A DNA stretch of 64,000 nucleotides from Lineus longissimus. Taxonomy: Eukaryota > Nemertea > Pilidiophora > Heteronemertea > Lineidae. Made by a program: the position numbers and the translations under genes. Under the pieces are notes generated by a model, which saw nothing but the letters and a program-made list of their open reading frames with translations, searched no databases and was not told the DNA's origin. The stretch covers positions 19,785,501-19,849,500 of the forward strand of contig NC_088310.1 of assembly GCF_910592395.1 (NCBI RefSeq). Reading direction: 5' to 3'. This document shows, one piece after another, positions 48,667 to 63,589 of the stretch (positions are counted from its first letter, which is position 1; each line of letters starts with the position of its first letter).

Positions 48667-50795
48667 ATGGGTTCTGTTGAGGCCCAGCTTGCTGAGTACA
48701 GAGCAAAGAAAGCAAGCGAGAGATCTTCGAACCATTCTAGTGGTGGTTTAGGACTGGGGAGCTTCAATATTCTAAGGAGAATCTCCCAAAATAACCAAAA
48801 AGTAAAAAAAGAGGAAGTTCAAGTTGAAGAACATCATCAACATGATGAAAATTCTCCTAGGACTCAACACTATACTGTGGATGGTAAAACTGGTGACACT
48901 GCAGAATCTCATGTTGATTCAAATTTGGAGAGAAAGGCATGTTAATGTTTACCCTAACTTGTGTTCATGCCCATAATATGTAAAGTCAAGGACTTAGTGA
49001 GCCCCCCTTTAGGTCGGGGGAGCTCCCCCGAACCCCCCTACGAGCATATGTTAAGTGCAAGCTCTAACAACTACAGCTGTTACAATGGGGGGACACCCCC
49101 CAAACCCCCCTCCGTCGACATAGGTTTTTACCAGTGCGTTGGGGGGAAGCTCCCCCCAAACCCCCCCCCCCCCGGGGGACAGTCAACTAGCCCTTCTGTG
49201 TCATACTGCTGGAGGGGGGGTTGCGATGGGACCATCCATATAGTTCCTTCCGACACATTTTTGTTTTGGTAATGTAATACATTGTGATTGTCCTTATTCA
49301 CGGGAATCGGGCGTTTCCAGTGATATACGACACTTAAATGGATTGTCCTCATGCATTCACTTTGGAAACGCATCTTAAAATAGATGTTACGTCCTGTTAA
49401 TGGGGCACGTCATCATCGTGTACATTTGGGAAAAACTCCCTAACGAGACCGGAGCAGCCGGCTGAAAGTAGTTTAATTATTGGCCGCTAGGGTGCAGAAT
49501 GTACGCCGCTCACCCGAATTTTTCACGCAACTATAGCTGAATAGAGCTAGTTCTTGTTTGTGATTCAATTTGATACTTCAGATTTGGGCAGTAGACCAAT
49601 ATAACTTAGTCGTCAGTGTGGTTTTAAGCAGGGAAAACGTATTTGTTTTTCTTTAAGTGCCTTTTTTGGACGGGTGTGTGCGATTGTTTTGTTTATGTCA
49701 CGTGACCTCGACCATGTCGACACAAAATTGATATAAAACCACCTTTTCTGTCATTATTTATGACGGATATTTCTCTAATAAAAATATCAATATAATTGGC
49801 CAATTTCTTAGGCATATGTAGCGAATTCCCATGAAGATTTAAATTGGATGTTCTCGTAACCTGTTACAACCTTCTGATTTATAATTCAGCGCTACAACTG
49901 GTCTGATTTATTTATTCAGCGCCATTTTGAAAAACCAAAAAAAATTGTTTGTTGGATATACAATATTTACTCTCTTTATTTCACTTCATTTACATTATAT
50001 ACTCCCGCACACACGTGTATCTTAAGAGCCCCTCCTAAAGGGGGTCTTATAATACATTCTCAGCGCCTTTAGGCCTGGCTGCGTGCCGTATAGGCCTACG
50101 CCTACGACCGACCACTACGGCTACACATCAAGTAAAAGTACTGACCAAGGTTGTTTTGACTTTCTAGACTACTTGGTCTTTTGTTCAGCCCATTATTGGG
50201 TTCTATTTTAGCACAACATCTATGTTTGCTAACCAAAATAAAATCTTATTATTCCGGCAGGATGTGCGAAATTGTCCATTACTGTGGTGAACATGTTCCT
50301 CAATTTTGTCATTGCTGCCAGAATAATGCGAGGATTGTCTACTTAGTCTGTTGCTGGAATAAAGAAAACTTATACAATGTGGTTTTATTTGCAGTGTATT
50401 TACTTCAGCTTGTATGTCATAAATGAAATGAACGACTGAAACTTATGCTTTTTTCATTACAGCAGCAGCAGCATAAAGAATATAAGCCATCTTGGTTTGT
50501 TACATTTGTAGCAGGAAACTACTACCTTTCTAGAATAGCAACATATCCGTACACATCTTTGATTCTAAAGGTCATTCTATGGCTCGTCCTCTGGTGCCTT
50601 TTCATCGAACTTGAATTTGGAGCTGTCTACTTTGTGACCTCACTACTATATGTGATCTATGCAAGCCTGAGGACAGGACCAAGAAATGGACCAAGTGCCT
50701 ATTCTGTTTTTAATGAGAACTTTGAAACATTGGAAGGGACATTCACAGCAGAGGAATTCGATAGTCAAATGCGCAGAGGAGGTGGAATGATGTAG
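48667..50795 (+). CDS. SAYSD1: SAYSvFN domain-containing protein 1
   Basis: Two exons, 48667-48936 and 50463-50795, give 200 residues. The N-terminus MGSVEAQLAEYRAKKASE matches the short helical start of the family. Exon 2 gives a hydrophobic hairpin (about LILKVILWLVLWCLFIELEF and the next 15 residues) followed by the diagnostic GPSAYSVFNENFETLEGTFT. The intron uses a GC donor (AAG|GCATGT), the only join that keeps phase. Its acceptor is a run of CAGs, so one to three Gln may be variably included. SAYSD1 is an ER membrane protein reported to sense UFM1-modified ribosomes stalled at the translocon. The upstream GTG in frame at 48640 is not a start. Confidence 0.9.
49002..49180. repeat. G-run/C-run hairpin array in SAYSD1 intron
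   Basis: Three units at about 49011-49040, 49084-49112 and 49138-49180 share the form ggggggaagctccccc then aaccccccct. Each can form a GC-rich hairpin, and the C-runs give G-quadruplex potential on the minus strand. The rest of the intron (49181-50462) shows nothing else certain. Confidence 0.7.
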
Positions 50796-51335
50796 TAAAT
50801 GCTGGAGAAGTTTTAGTGGGAATCTTGATCATATCCCATTCTTTAATCTGTGATAGACTCCTCCTTAAAACATTTGCTACTGCAGACCTAACCATTCAAG
50901 TGTGACCGAGAGGAGAGTGTCAAAGATGTCAGTTGGTGGTTGGACATAATTGAGGCCACACTTTTAATGTTAGCGAAGAGGTGCTTGGTGCAATCTATCC
51001 TGTATTTTCATATTATGTATGTATTTCATCTAATTGTTATTCTACTTTGATAGTCTTGTTTATTGGTTTTGTAGTTTATTCTTTCTAAAAATCTTAAAAT
51101 TTTTGTTTTATCTTATTATTTGTACAATCACAACCATTGGTGTCCTTCTCATGCTAGCTTTTTCTAAAACTGAAAGTTTTATCATGACTATCTCGAATAC
51201 TTTTATACTTTTCTTTCATGAATTTGCCCACCTTCTACTTTCTACTTCTTTACTTTCTGTTTGTATCACTGTTATATTTGTGCTTTCCATTAGAGTTAGG
51301 TGTTTACTTATATCACTGGAAAGAAAGAGTTAAGA

Positions 51336-51341
51336 AATAAA
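51336..51341 (+). terminator. SAYSD1 poly(A) signal
   Basis: AATAAA about 540 bp after the SAYSD1 stop, immediately before the inverted repeat copy at 51371. The interval 50796-51335 reads as 3' UTR. Confidence 0.55.
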
Positions 51342-51370
51342 TGATATATATTATTCACACATTACTTGTA

Positions 51371-51426
51371 TTTTTAGCTCACCTCTTAGCAGAGGTGAGC
51401 TTATCCCATACCGTGGCGTCCGTCGT

Positions 51427-51477
<51 letters not shown>

Positions 51478-52541
51478 GCGTCGTCGTCGTCGTCGTCGTC
51501 GTCCGTCGTCCGTTAGCAGGGCACGTTTCGTAACTGTTAGAGCTATTGAGTTGAAACTTGGTACACATGTACCCTTATGTAATGACACCTGGGAGACCAA
51601 GTTTCGGTCCGATTCGTTTCATGGTTTGGCCACCAGGGGGCCAAACGTTAAAAGTGAAAATATGCAATATCTCCCTCAATAGTAGTCGGGAAATTTTGAA
51701 AAAAATATGGTAGGTACTTCTAGCAAAGGTGCATCATATATCCTCCGGGTTTTTGATTTGACCTCCTTTTCAAGGTCACAGAGGTCAAATGGTGTAAATT
51801 GGCCGTTAGGATGTAACGATGGCACGTTTCTAAACTGCAATGACTATTGATACCAAATTTGGTACACATTTACCCCTTAGTCAGCTGATCTCAGGGACCG
51901 AAGTTTGGTCCAATATGATCCACCACTTGACCACCAGGGGGCAAAATCCCAAAACCTTAAAAATGTGATTATTCCTTAACTTCTTGCCCGATTGCCACCA
52001 ATTTGATATCATGGGTACATCTAACCACCATACAGTATATGTCACACAGGTTTTTAATTTGACCTTCTTGTCAAGGTCACAGAGGTCAAATGGCGTAAAT
52101 TTGGCGTCAGGCCGTAACAATGGCACGTTTCTTAACTGCAATGACTATTGATCACAAATTAAGTACACATGTACCCCTTGGTCAGGTGATCTCAGGTACC
52201 GAAGTTTGGTGCGATCTGATTTGCCGTTTGGCCTCCAGGGAGGGGGCCAAATCCTAAATTCTTCAAAATGCCATTATTCCTAGTAATGACTTGCCCGATT
52301 GGCACCAATTTTATATCATAGGTACATCTAATTCTAACAACCATTCAATGTGTCACCCGGGTCTTCTTTGATTTGACCTACTTTTCAAGGTCACAGAGGT
52401 CGAATGCACTGTAAATTGGCCATTTTGGGGAAATTGTAATTGCTTGGACCTACATCAAACCTAACACTACATGACACAAGACCATGCTCTTTATCCATCT
52501 TTCCTCCACATGAGGTGAGCACAATGGCCCTGGCCATTTCA
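51371..52541 (-). repeat. 1.2-kb complex repeat, copy 2 (inverted)
   Basis: The inverted counterpart of 44366-45546, about 97 percent identical where I compared them, with the hairpin, a (GTC)n tract at about 51417-51515 carrying one interruption, and the same ~300-bp sub-units. It lies between SAYSD1 and TMEM229B. Confidence 0.85.
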
Positions 52542-54142
<1,601 letters not shown>

Positions 54143-57100
54143 TTTCATTTGTATTCGATCTCAAGTGAGGATAAGTCCCCTTGAATGATATCCGTGTGAG
54201 GGGTAGTGTCTTGTACATGTAGCTAATATATTTGAGTGAGGACAAGTGTCTAATAGTACATCTTATACTTGGCATTGCTGGGTATTAATATGTTTTTGTC
54301 AAGTCAGTTCTAAAAGATATATTCTAAGTCACAATCACAATTGCAGAAGTTTTGAGTACTCTGGTATATTACATGAACACAGTGTATATGTACAATGTAT
54401 GATATTACGTAGCTTCAGTAATTACTGCTGCCTTCTGTGTACCAACTGCCATACCTGCAGCCGTCTCTTAAGTTCATTTGAAACTGTTCTGATAATTGTA
54501 GTCATTGATTATGGAAGTTGTATCAGAAAAGGTAACTGGGTGTGTAACGTGTCTGTCTAATTCTTTCAATGAGCCACAGTTAATACAGTGTACATGTATA
54601 ATGTACTATGCGCCCACTTTTTTACTGCAGCAGTTGTGGCTAGGTTACCATAACCAATTGGGTTGGTGAGACATATGGAAGTGGTCAAAAAGTAGTCAGA
54701 ATGAAAGTTAATTGTTTTGTCGTACATATTGATACCTCAATGCCAGTATTGGTCGTCTCGCCAAACATCTCTTGGGTGAGGTCCTTAATGCTTGTATTTG
54801 TATGCATTTTCTCTTCAATTCCTTGATGTATACCGGTAATGTTCGCCCTTGGTCATTGATTTTCTCTTATAATCTTGATGTTTTATGTTTATTCACTTTC
54901 TAGTACCCTGCAACGACACTCCATGTAGCCATATTGATTTTTTGCAAGTTCTACCAACCGGCTGTATCCAATGACACGCTATGTGTGCATAAAATAACGA
55001 TAAGAGATTACTGTTATTAAAAATAGATACTATTATGGCAGTCCATACTGAAATGAGTTTGTGGCTGAGTCATGTACTGGAGGCTTTCTGTACCATGTAG
55101 TCTCTAGTGTCCATTACGAAAAATATTTAACCCATAACTTTTACATGTGTGATTTTTTTCAAATTTAATTTTTGATGTTGTGAAAATCCTGGTCCTAATG
55201 CCTGTTCTTTCAATAGGAAAGAAGACTTAAAGGTTCTGTATAGATGTTCATGTGCCATTCATGATTCTTTCTGTCAGTATGATTGGTGTTATTGAAGTGG
55301 ATTTGTTGCCTTGTATCATAGAGGAGATGTAAATCATACATCAAGAAACAAGCTTTAAGAAGTCTTTCTTTTGTTACAACCAGAATAACTGGAGTACTTG
55401 ACTGTCTACTGGTAGAGTCATTACCCTTCAAAGCAATAACATTTGGCATTTGGGAAAGTGTACATTGTTGATCTATATTTTTGCACTCCACTGCCATTTG
55501 AAGTTAATTCTTAATGAATGAGGAGGAATCTTGACAATTCAATACCTGGAAACAAGTATTTTTGCACGTCTCGTTTGATGTTCAAAGTAACATTCTGAGA
55601 TGGAAAATTGTGTATTTTATTATGACAATCAAGACTTTCCTATACATGTAAGTAAAGTTTTCATGAAGAGTGTATTTTTGGAAAGCTTTCTTGATTTGGT
55701 GACGAGTTTCTCATAACCCTCCCCCTGTATTTGCTTCTGTGCAATTCCTTTAGATACTTCTCATGGCTGAACTTACAAAGTACTTCCCATGTCAATTTGT
55801 CACTGATGTATACAATGCTCTTTGCTCTCATCCCTATCCATACTAAATGTACTTTTCCTTAGAAAATGGGGTACATTTTGATGAGTACATGGTGGCAAGA
55901 ATCAATAAAGACCAGTTTTTATTAATTCTTGATGGTAGTCCTCTAATGTTAGAGAGTGATTTTTTGCTCCCGTTGTAAACCGCATAATTATTCAGTGCAT
56001 TTTTGGAGGTAGACAACACTTTAGTAGAGGTCCTCAATATTTCATATCTTCTGTAAACTTGTGCATTTCTTGTATTGTCGTTTTTGCCTTTCAAGCACAT
56101 TTCTTGTAAAATATGTGCTTTCCAAATTGCTCATTGTCACTTTGAATCACAATAGTCTCCACATTGGGTATGGGGTAGTTTAATGGTTATTTTATGAGAA
56201 ATCAAAATGTATTATATTGTAAAAAGCAGCTCCCATTATGTCATATTATGTACTCGACATTCTCTAGTCTAATGAATGCTTTTCAAGAAACGAGTTTGAC
56301 ACATGGTAACACATGGTAGCGCATGCATCGTGGTCAACATAATCAAATTTTGCAATCGTTCCAAAGCATGATGGGCTGGGGGATTGAACTCTGACACTAA
56401 GTATGTTTATTTGATCAGATAACATGCATCCTGAGCTTCAGGGCTTTTCATATAGTACTTGCCAACATGCAGACGAGGGGAGGAGCATGCAACTGACACT
56501 TCAAATGTAGTACGCAAAGATGATGAACATGGTGAAACAAAGTATAAATAAACCAGTTTGTATTGACAGGTGTATTTGTTCTAGGGACATGAATAAATTG
56601 CCTATAGTTAAACATGTGCATGTAGGATCTTAATCATGAGTGTATTGCTGTGGTATTGAATTATGTAATGGTGTATACAGCTTTAACTTCAAGTTCTGTT
56701 TTTGTGTATCTTTGTGTTTAAGAATTCGCAATACATGTAATGTGGAACCGGCGCGATTTATCCGCCGCGTGGCGCTGCAATCGATCATACCAAATCTCTC
56801 CATTTCCAATGCATTATCATGTTATTTCTGAACCCGAAAACGATCGCTTATTTTCGACCGATTTCGGCGACGTTTGCATCTTCCTGTTTTAAATCTATTG
56901 AGCTATCAGTTTCTTAAGATAATTTTGCAGAAAATATGCGCGATGCCAGTTATTGGGCACGTTTTCTGTTGTTGAAATCCTGTGCAAAAATGTACGCAAT
57001 GGTTTCCCGTGATTGACCTTATGCGACGTCAACAGACCAGAAAATGACGTCATGGCGTCAGAAGTTACGATCGATTGTTTGAACCATTTTATTTGATTCT

Positions 57101-58275
57101 CAATAAAAGAATTCTGTAATTTTTCAATAATCTCCGATAAGGAGAATACTGCCTAACTTTGTATCCTAGTCTCAAATCTTACACTGTCACCACAAGCAGA
57201 ATCTCAGATTCTTTTTTGACAAACATTGATATTACTAGTTGTCACCTTAGAATTACATGATTCAAACCAAGATTGGATTCAAACTGATATTTTGGTCAAA
57301 ATTGGGTCACACTTTGCAACATTTTGTTGAATGATCCTCTTCAGTTTCTGTTGTTTAGCATGGCGAATGTACAACTGGTTTTGTTGCTTTTGATTGTCTC
57401 ATTTTGACATGTTTTACACACCACAATAAATGAGGTTGTGACATGTTCTTAAAGCATAGTTTGTCTTCTAATTTTTTCATGCAGGAGTTTGTTCTGACGT
57501 GGTTTCCTGTTCAAGTTGGTTGAAACTGTGCCAATGCTATTGCATCCTGACAATATCAGGCCATTTTACTCGATACATACTTACTGGGAACTGTTTTTAG
57601 ATGATGCCAAGCCTTGCCATATGACTGCATTGTGACTGAGACAAGTGTCTTCTTGCAATGAGTACACTGCTAGTACGAATTGGACTACACCAGCTGTGTC
57701 CTTTGTAAAAAGACGTATAATGCCAGTATTGTTGTACTGGTACTCGGCTTCTGCACAAGTTGCTCATAGTTCCTCTTGACCCACCAAGTCTTGGACGACA
57801 TCGCCCTGTATACTCCTTAGGGATATTAGTGATACGAACCAGATGGAGCCTGGAAGCTCATGACTGGGCTGAGGTTCAACCCACATGGAAAAAATAAGCT
57901 CGAGCCAGGGACCAGCATATTATCCACAGATATTTTATGTAGTCTGGAGGCATGGTGGACCTTTATAACTGGACAATTCTAGGACAGACTATCGCATACA
58001 ATATATGAACAATAAACTAAGATAATTCTGAAATTTTCAAAACATTTTAGCTGTATTTCACTGGGAACCCTGTACCTGACTGATACATTTATGTGTTCAA
58101 CAGATACATCTCCCTATTATAAACACGATATGAGCATGTAGCAACATTTAGAAAACGTTACAGAATTGACACTATGGCCACATGCAGCAAGGGAGCCAGT
58201 TGTGCCAGAGCGTACCTGAATATATACTTTATAAGCACTAACAAAAATATAGAAACGATATATTTTTGGCACTAA
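54143..58275. other. TMEM229B 3' UTR and intergenic space
   Basis: There is no exon I can support. AATAAA occurs at 55904-55909 and again near 56546, 57107 and 57425, so the 3' UTR could be 1.8 kb or longer. The sequence is AT-rich, with no large repeats recognised before the element at 58276. Confidence 0.4.
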
Positions 58276-59169
58276 TGGTGTGTTCACACTGGATGCGAAT
58301 TGAAACCGAATTCCGTAGAGCGCTCTCCGGAATACGAATTGATTAATCCAGTTTCAGAACGGTCGCGTCACACTGGCCCGAATACGCATTCAAATTGGTT
58401 TAAAACGCGCCACACTCAATGCATACTAACGACGCGCCATCTATTATTATTATTATTATTATTTATTAACCTCCCATATGGGAGAATAAAATTTACGAGT
58501 ACAAAACATATAAGTATATAATATCACAGTATCACACAGTCATTATTAACAAGTTAAAATCGCGTAAGGTGCTTCACCATTTCCATCTCCCGGCCATGCC
58601 TATTGCCAAAGTTCGGGTCAAAGAGGAGTGTCCTCAGCGAGTCAACACCACCGTCGCTATTAGCGGAGAATCCCGGCCTCGCCCTCGAAAACGAGGCCAA
58701 AACCGGGGAAAACCCCGCCGCGACGATGTTGCTGACCAGCGTACCTTTGACCAACGAACCGGCGGCAACATACCTTGCCAGGAAATGGAAATGCAAGTCA
58801 CGTGCAAGGGAGTTGATTTTTCCCTATTCTATGGCATAACGAAAAACGATTTGAGTTAATGAGATCATTTAAATACATCAGTTAACTAGTTCGGAGCACT
58901 AGTTCCCGCGGTCAAAGGTCACTTTCCATGCGCCGGGCGCATGCGCAGTGCGATCGAAAACCTTAATTCGTATCAAGCGCGTCACACTTGAAATCTCAAT
59001 ACGGTTTCGTTGATTCGGATTAGCTGATTCGCATTCAATTCGGTTTAAGAACCGTGTTGGTTAAAGCGGATTGAGATCGGTATGAACCGAATTGAGTGTG
59101 ACGCCCCAATACGTATCAACGTTTTAATTCGAATTCAATTCGTGTTAAGACCCCAGTGTGACCACGGCA
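58276..59169. mobile_element. Harbinger-like non-autonomous DNA transposon
   Basis: The termini TGGTGTGTTCACACTGG and CCAGTGTGACCACGGCA are inverted repeats matching at about 14 of 17 positions, flanked on both sides by TAA (58273-58275, 59170-59172), the 3-bp target type of PIF/Harbinger elements. The interior has a (TTA)n tract at 58441-58466 and many ccgaatt/tgtgacgc words arranged as subterminal repeats. Frames at 58554-58859 have no transposase signature. Confidence 0.75.
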
Positions 59170-59558
59170 TAAGTGACTTACACCTCTATAAGATATCACT
59201 TACAAGAAGTTCTGAATACACTTAAAAGTTAAAACAATTGTATATAATCATGAACCTATAAATGCATCACATGCATTGAGGCTTATCCCAAATAGACTAA
59301 TAGCAAATCCTGCCTCCAAATATTAGTGGATAGACCACCTGCAATTGACCAACTAAACACACAGTTTACATTATTTAAAATCAACTCAATTTCATGGTTC
59401 AATAAACCTTGTTCCATGTTCCACAAGTCTCTATTCTGACCCGACCAAATGATAATGTCATTGCTATAAGCTGTGAACCACCTGCTACACAAAAACTGAA
59501 ATGCTAAAAATGTCCTCGATAGGTCAAAGCTGCCATTATTCTCATTTACTTTGAGCAG

Positions 59559-62500
59559 TTAGTTCAGGTGTTTGAATGACCGTGCCTTCTTTCTTGGATC
59601 CTGGTAGCAGATGAGGGCAAGACTTCCTTCTGGTCGCGTTGCCGTGTAACTGAAAATGCAAGATGAATTTCACATTATCGGCAATTCCTTGCAGGACATC
59701 ATTTCTATGATCTGACGGTTCCTTACTTCCAAGCTTAGTCATGATGTGCCAAGTAATGAAAGAAATATCCCAGCATTATTTGAAGGTTATACCTTTTCAA
59801 CCTTACCTCAAAAGCTTTTTGACTGCATATCAATTTACAGAAGTGAGGCCTGACATAACTTCCATGTGTAATCTCAAGGCATTTCCTTTCTTTTCCGAGT
59901 ATCTGATCCATAAGAATCTAGATCCAAAACATAAAATTAAGAATATAAGAAGTACCATTCTCCAACAGGAATGAGCAGGCTGTCATCTTTCTTCAAGTCG
60001 TATGTCTTACCACAGGAAGACACTGATGATGAACCCTCCTGAAAGACAAGATTCAAATCTAACAGAAACAAATTTTGAAAGTTTCTTTGCATTGATGACA
60101 TGTAACACATCCAAACAGTTCTGCTGTCTCCAGAAACTATAAGTAAATACAAGTCCATACTGGTGGGAAACAAATAGTCTGAGTAGCATTCTAGCAATAG
60201 CCAATGAAATTAGCCAAACACCAAAAGCTTTAACCCTGCACTTACCAACTGCCAAATCCATATTTCGGCTGTATCACACTGGCCAGAATTCTCTCCTTTA
60301 CCATAAATATCAACCTAAAACCAGAATCAAATGTGGTAATAGTGTCAACTCAACAGTCAACCATAACCCGATAATCAATAATTCTAGGTTTACGTCATGC
60401 AAATTGTATCCGTCGCCTTTACAACTTGACTTATGCAAGTATCGTTAAACTACAATAGACTGTATTTCTCTGTTACAGTGCAGCACTTGACAGGGGTGAC
60501 GTTATGTGTATGAAGTTGCTCCAGAACAAGATGATATTCCCATACATTGATAAACCATCACCTGGCTTCCTTTTCTGGCAGCTTCACTCACCTCAAACTG
60601 GAAATCATGGCCAAAAATACTCTTGTGGCCATCACAGTCAATCTTTTCCCTATTTGCTTTTATCCATTCTTGAAGGGAGAATGGATCTGTCAGTTTCCTC
60701 TTTGAGTCAAGAGTAATGGGAGGGTTTTCTGGTATCGTGCCTGGCAAAGGCTTGCCCGTTTTGAACTGTTCAGAGGCAAAGAACCTAAAACAAAAGAATG
60801 ACTTGTAAATCTGCGGTGAAAGTTTAACAAATTTGGTCTACTGAATGGGATTACTTGATAACTCTGTCTATGCTAACATTGAAATAAACATGAAAAAGAA
60901 TTGGACCACAGGAGCAAATAGCCAGACTTACCCTTTGATGACTGGTGCTAATTGTGTTCCAAGGTCATCACAGTAGAACCATTTCTCATACAAAGAATTC
61001 AAGGTTGGCTTTCCATTCTCTTCATAGTAATACCTGAAATATCAACATTTTCCTTCAATGTGATTACCCCTAAATAGTTCCTAAGCTAATTGCTACAATT
61101 CATCTAATTCGTTCTTACATCATATCTTAAAATACTCCAAATTCCAAGATCGGAAGATGGCCACAGACGAGTGGTAAAAAATATAAGTCAAAGGCAACTC
61201 CCTCAGTTGCTTAAAAACTCTCTCCTTCAAGGAGACAACCTAGCAGCACCTAGAGGATAAGGTTTGTCATTGCCCATGTTTAACATAAAAGTACTTGACA
61301 GCAGGGTTTAATTCATAGGACTGATGTCAAAGGCAGGAGCATCAATATCCACAACTTTTACTTGCCTAAGTCCATCTTGTTCCAATGGTTCCTTCAGTCT
61401 TTCCCTTTCTATCACCAGACCCAGTGTATCCGCTACCCTGTTGGGGGAGTGTGCAATCATACCAGGCAAGAGGAATATCTGAGCACAAAATGATGACAAG
61501 GTATTTTAGTAGTTATTTTAAAAGGAAAGTATTGCAGTATTTACCAACATTATTCTTGGTTTATTAGGCGTAGCAGTGCAAGGATGGTTGTTAGGGATCT
61601 ACAGAACACAACTGCAGTCAGGCCAATGGATGCTACAATCCTACATTCGTAAACAATATTTCATAACACAGTTGCATGCTTGTTGATGGAAGTCTTCAAT
61701 GTACTGGTTTAGTTTTAATAGTCCTGGTGCTGTCTCTTGAACCAATTGCACATACTGTAAACCTTTTCAAATTATATAAGGGAACCAAAGTGGATGCTGT
61801 AGCTCTGCAATGCCTGCAGTCAACAGACTACTTAAATATATACCCTGCTGGCGTTGAACAAATACTGTGAATGGCACTGTATGGTAAAAAGTACCTCTCT
61901 TTTTGATGAAGTTGTAACACAACTCTTACCTCACCCTCTTTAATAATGATGTCCCTGTGTTTGTTCTGCTCGACTATTTTCAAGCACATGTCACCCTTCA
62001 ACATGTAGAAAAGCTGAAAATACAAGAGTCGGCTACTTGGAGTGTGGTGGTATAGTGGTTAGAGTGCCTGTCTCCTGACCGAGAGGTTGTGGGTTTTAAT
62101 CCTGAAGTTTTTTCCCATCTGCTCCTTACATCACCTGTAAGAGTCTGAGAAACTGAACTTTAACTTAATATTTTAGCCAGGAAATTTTGCGACCTTCCTT
62201 AAACATTAACTCTAAGAGAACATTTCATAATCATTAGTTTTTATTACTCACCCAGTAACAAGCTTCGTGTGGAATCTGTAACTGGCACTGCCATAAGATA
62301 GGGATGGCATAAGATCAGGATAGTGGTAAAAGTTCTGCAACCAAATTAAAGTGAGAAAATGCACCCATTTCCATACCTCTTCTCCCTCTTCGATGTGGTA
62401 ATCTTTCCTCTGGTTTGGTCCCCCGACATAAAAGGCTTTCATCTGGCCAAGATTATGCCTGAAATGTGAAAGACGAATCTAGCAAAGTTGTTTGTTTGAT

Positions 62501-63108
62501 AAAACGACATAATCAGAGTGACACTGGATGAAACACTAGGCGGAACGAGTTTACAATCCCCGATCACACCCCAAAAAAAGGTCATCGGTTGACTTGACTA
62601 ACCAAGCACCACTGTTCAATGGATTTATAGTTGAATGCGATCAAACTACGTCATGTCCGATCGGGGATTCTAAAGTTTAGCCCACTAGGCCTCGCCTCCC
62701 CCTTTCATCCAGTCTTAGTCATAGTCATAGTCACAGACCGTCTTTGGTCCCTTTGACTTTGAAGTTCGAGCTAGAGAAACTGCACCCCAACAGGGCCAGG
62801 GGGTAATTTGTGAACAACATTTCATGGTATGGACACAATGCTGTGAATATGCCATAGTGCATAGGCAAGCATGAGAAAAGCCTTCTCCTCGGTCCTTGAT
62901 CCTTTCCAGTGTCTTGAGCTGTAGGGGGTAGTGACCCCGAGTAGTAGTACTACTACTAGGCCTGGTGTAGTTAGTGTACATTAAGTTGGTGATGTACTAC
63001 ACAAAATCACTGCACCTACATCATACTGTTACAGACAGGTGGTAAAAATGTGTCCTTCTTTTCCTCTATCCATTCAGGAATATTGTAGAATACTGGAGTC
63101 GATGACAT
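59559..63108 (-). CDS. HAAO: 3-hydroxyanthranilate 3,4-dioxygenase
   Basis: Nine exons on the minus strand: 63020-63108, 62377-62458, 61930-62013, 61366-61478, 60932-61033, 60592-60784, 60246-60314, 59956-60038, 59559-59649, giving 301 residues (human 286). The enzyme opens the ring of 3-hydroxyanthranilate with O2 in the kynurenine pathway, leading to quinolinate and NAD; it is a cytosolic cupin with one Fe(II). The three iron ligands are present: H51 and E57 in DYHIEEGEE and H95 in IAHSPNR. Other blocks are [37 protein letters not shown] and the second cupin half [10 protein letters not shown]...[10 protein letters not shown]. Intron 4 has a GC donor (CTTAG|GCAAGT), which is required by phase. 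The segment 59170-59558 holds only its 3' flank. Confidence 0.95.
62035..62115 (+). mobile_element. tRNA-derived SINE head
   Basis: Contains tggtatagtggttagagtg (A-box-like) and gggttttaatcctg (B-box-like) at tRNA spacing. It is antisense within HAAO intron 2. A tail is not clear. Confidence 0.55.
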
Positions 63109-63589
63109 GATGTTTTTTTCTATGATAAACTTGAGTTAGAAGTGGAGTTTTTAGATTTTCTGAAAGGTTACCATCCAACGTGACCACGCACTTGCTTTAA
63201 TCTCAAACCATCTGTCTTATATTTTCTGTAGTCAAAGTACATAGGAAATCCAAATTGATATAAAAACGATCTATAATTCAAGTAGTTCTATCAAAATTTG
63301 AATAATAAATAGAATTTAGATTTATAGTTGTGTAAAAGTTAAAAACAGTAAATTTAAAGTTAATAAAGGTCAGAGATTATTACTTGCACGTGGCTCCGTC
63401 TGGTTTTGACTTTTGAACATCTACGTGCTACGTTTTCCCGATAGAGGTGCCACTGTCGAATTGTGAAAAATGTGTCCATCCTGCATTTGTCCTGAGGAAG
63501 TCGGGGGTTAATGTTAGCTTCTCCTGTCATGCCTGTCCTGCGAAAAGTCTGATTGATTTAATAGCCGTCCAACAATTGTAAAATAGATA
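63109..63589. promoter_or_regulatory. Divergent promoter, HAAO / RAD51B
   Basis: 480 bp between the two start codons facing away from each other. It is AT-rich toward HAAO with a more GC-rich patch at 63390-63510; no TATA box is obvious. Confidence 0.5.

Noticed and set aside
45400-51515. Poly-arginine open frames at 45229-45538 and 51341-51682
   Set aside because: They are translations of (GAC)n/(GTC)n tracts in the two inverted repeat copies.
54246-54560. 104-residue frame after TMEM229B
   Set aside because: Cysteine/serine-rich chance frame in the 3' UTR with no acceptor or similarity.
58554-58859. Transposase-like gene in the Harbinger-like element
   Set aside because: Frames on both strands overlap, are short and carry no DDE or Myb/MADF-like signature.
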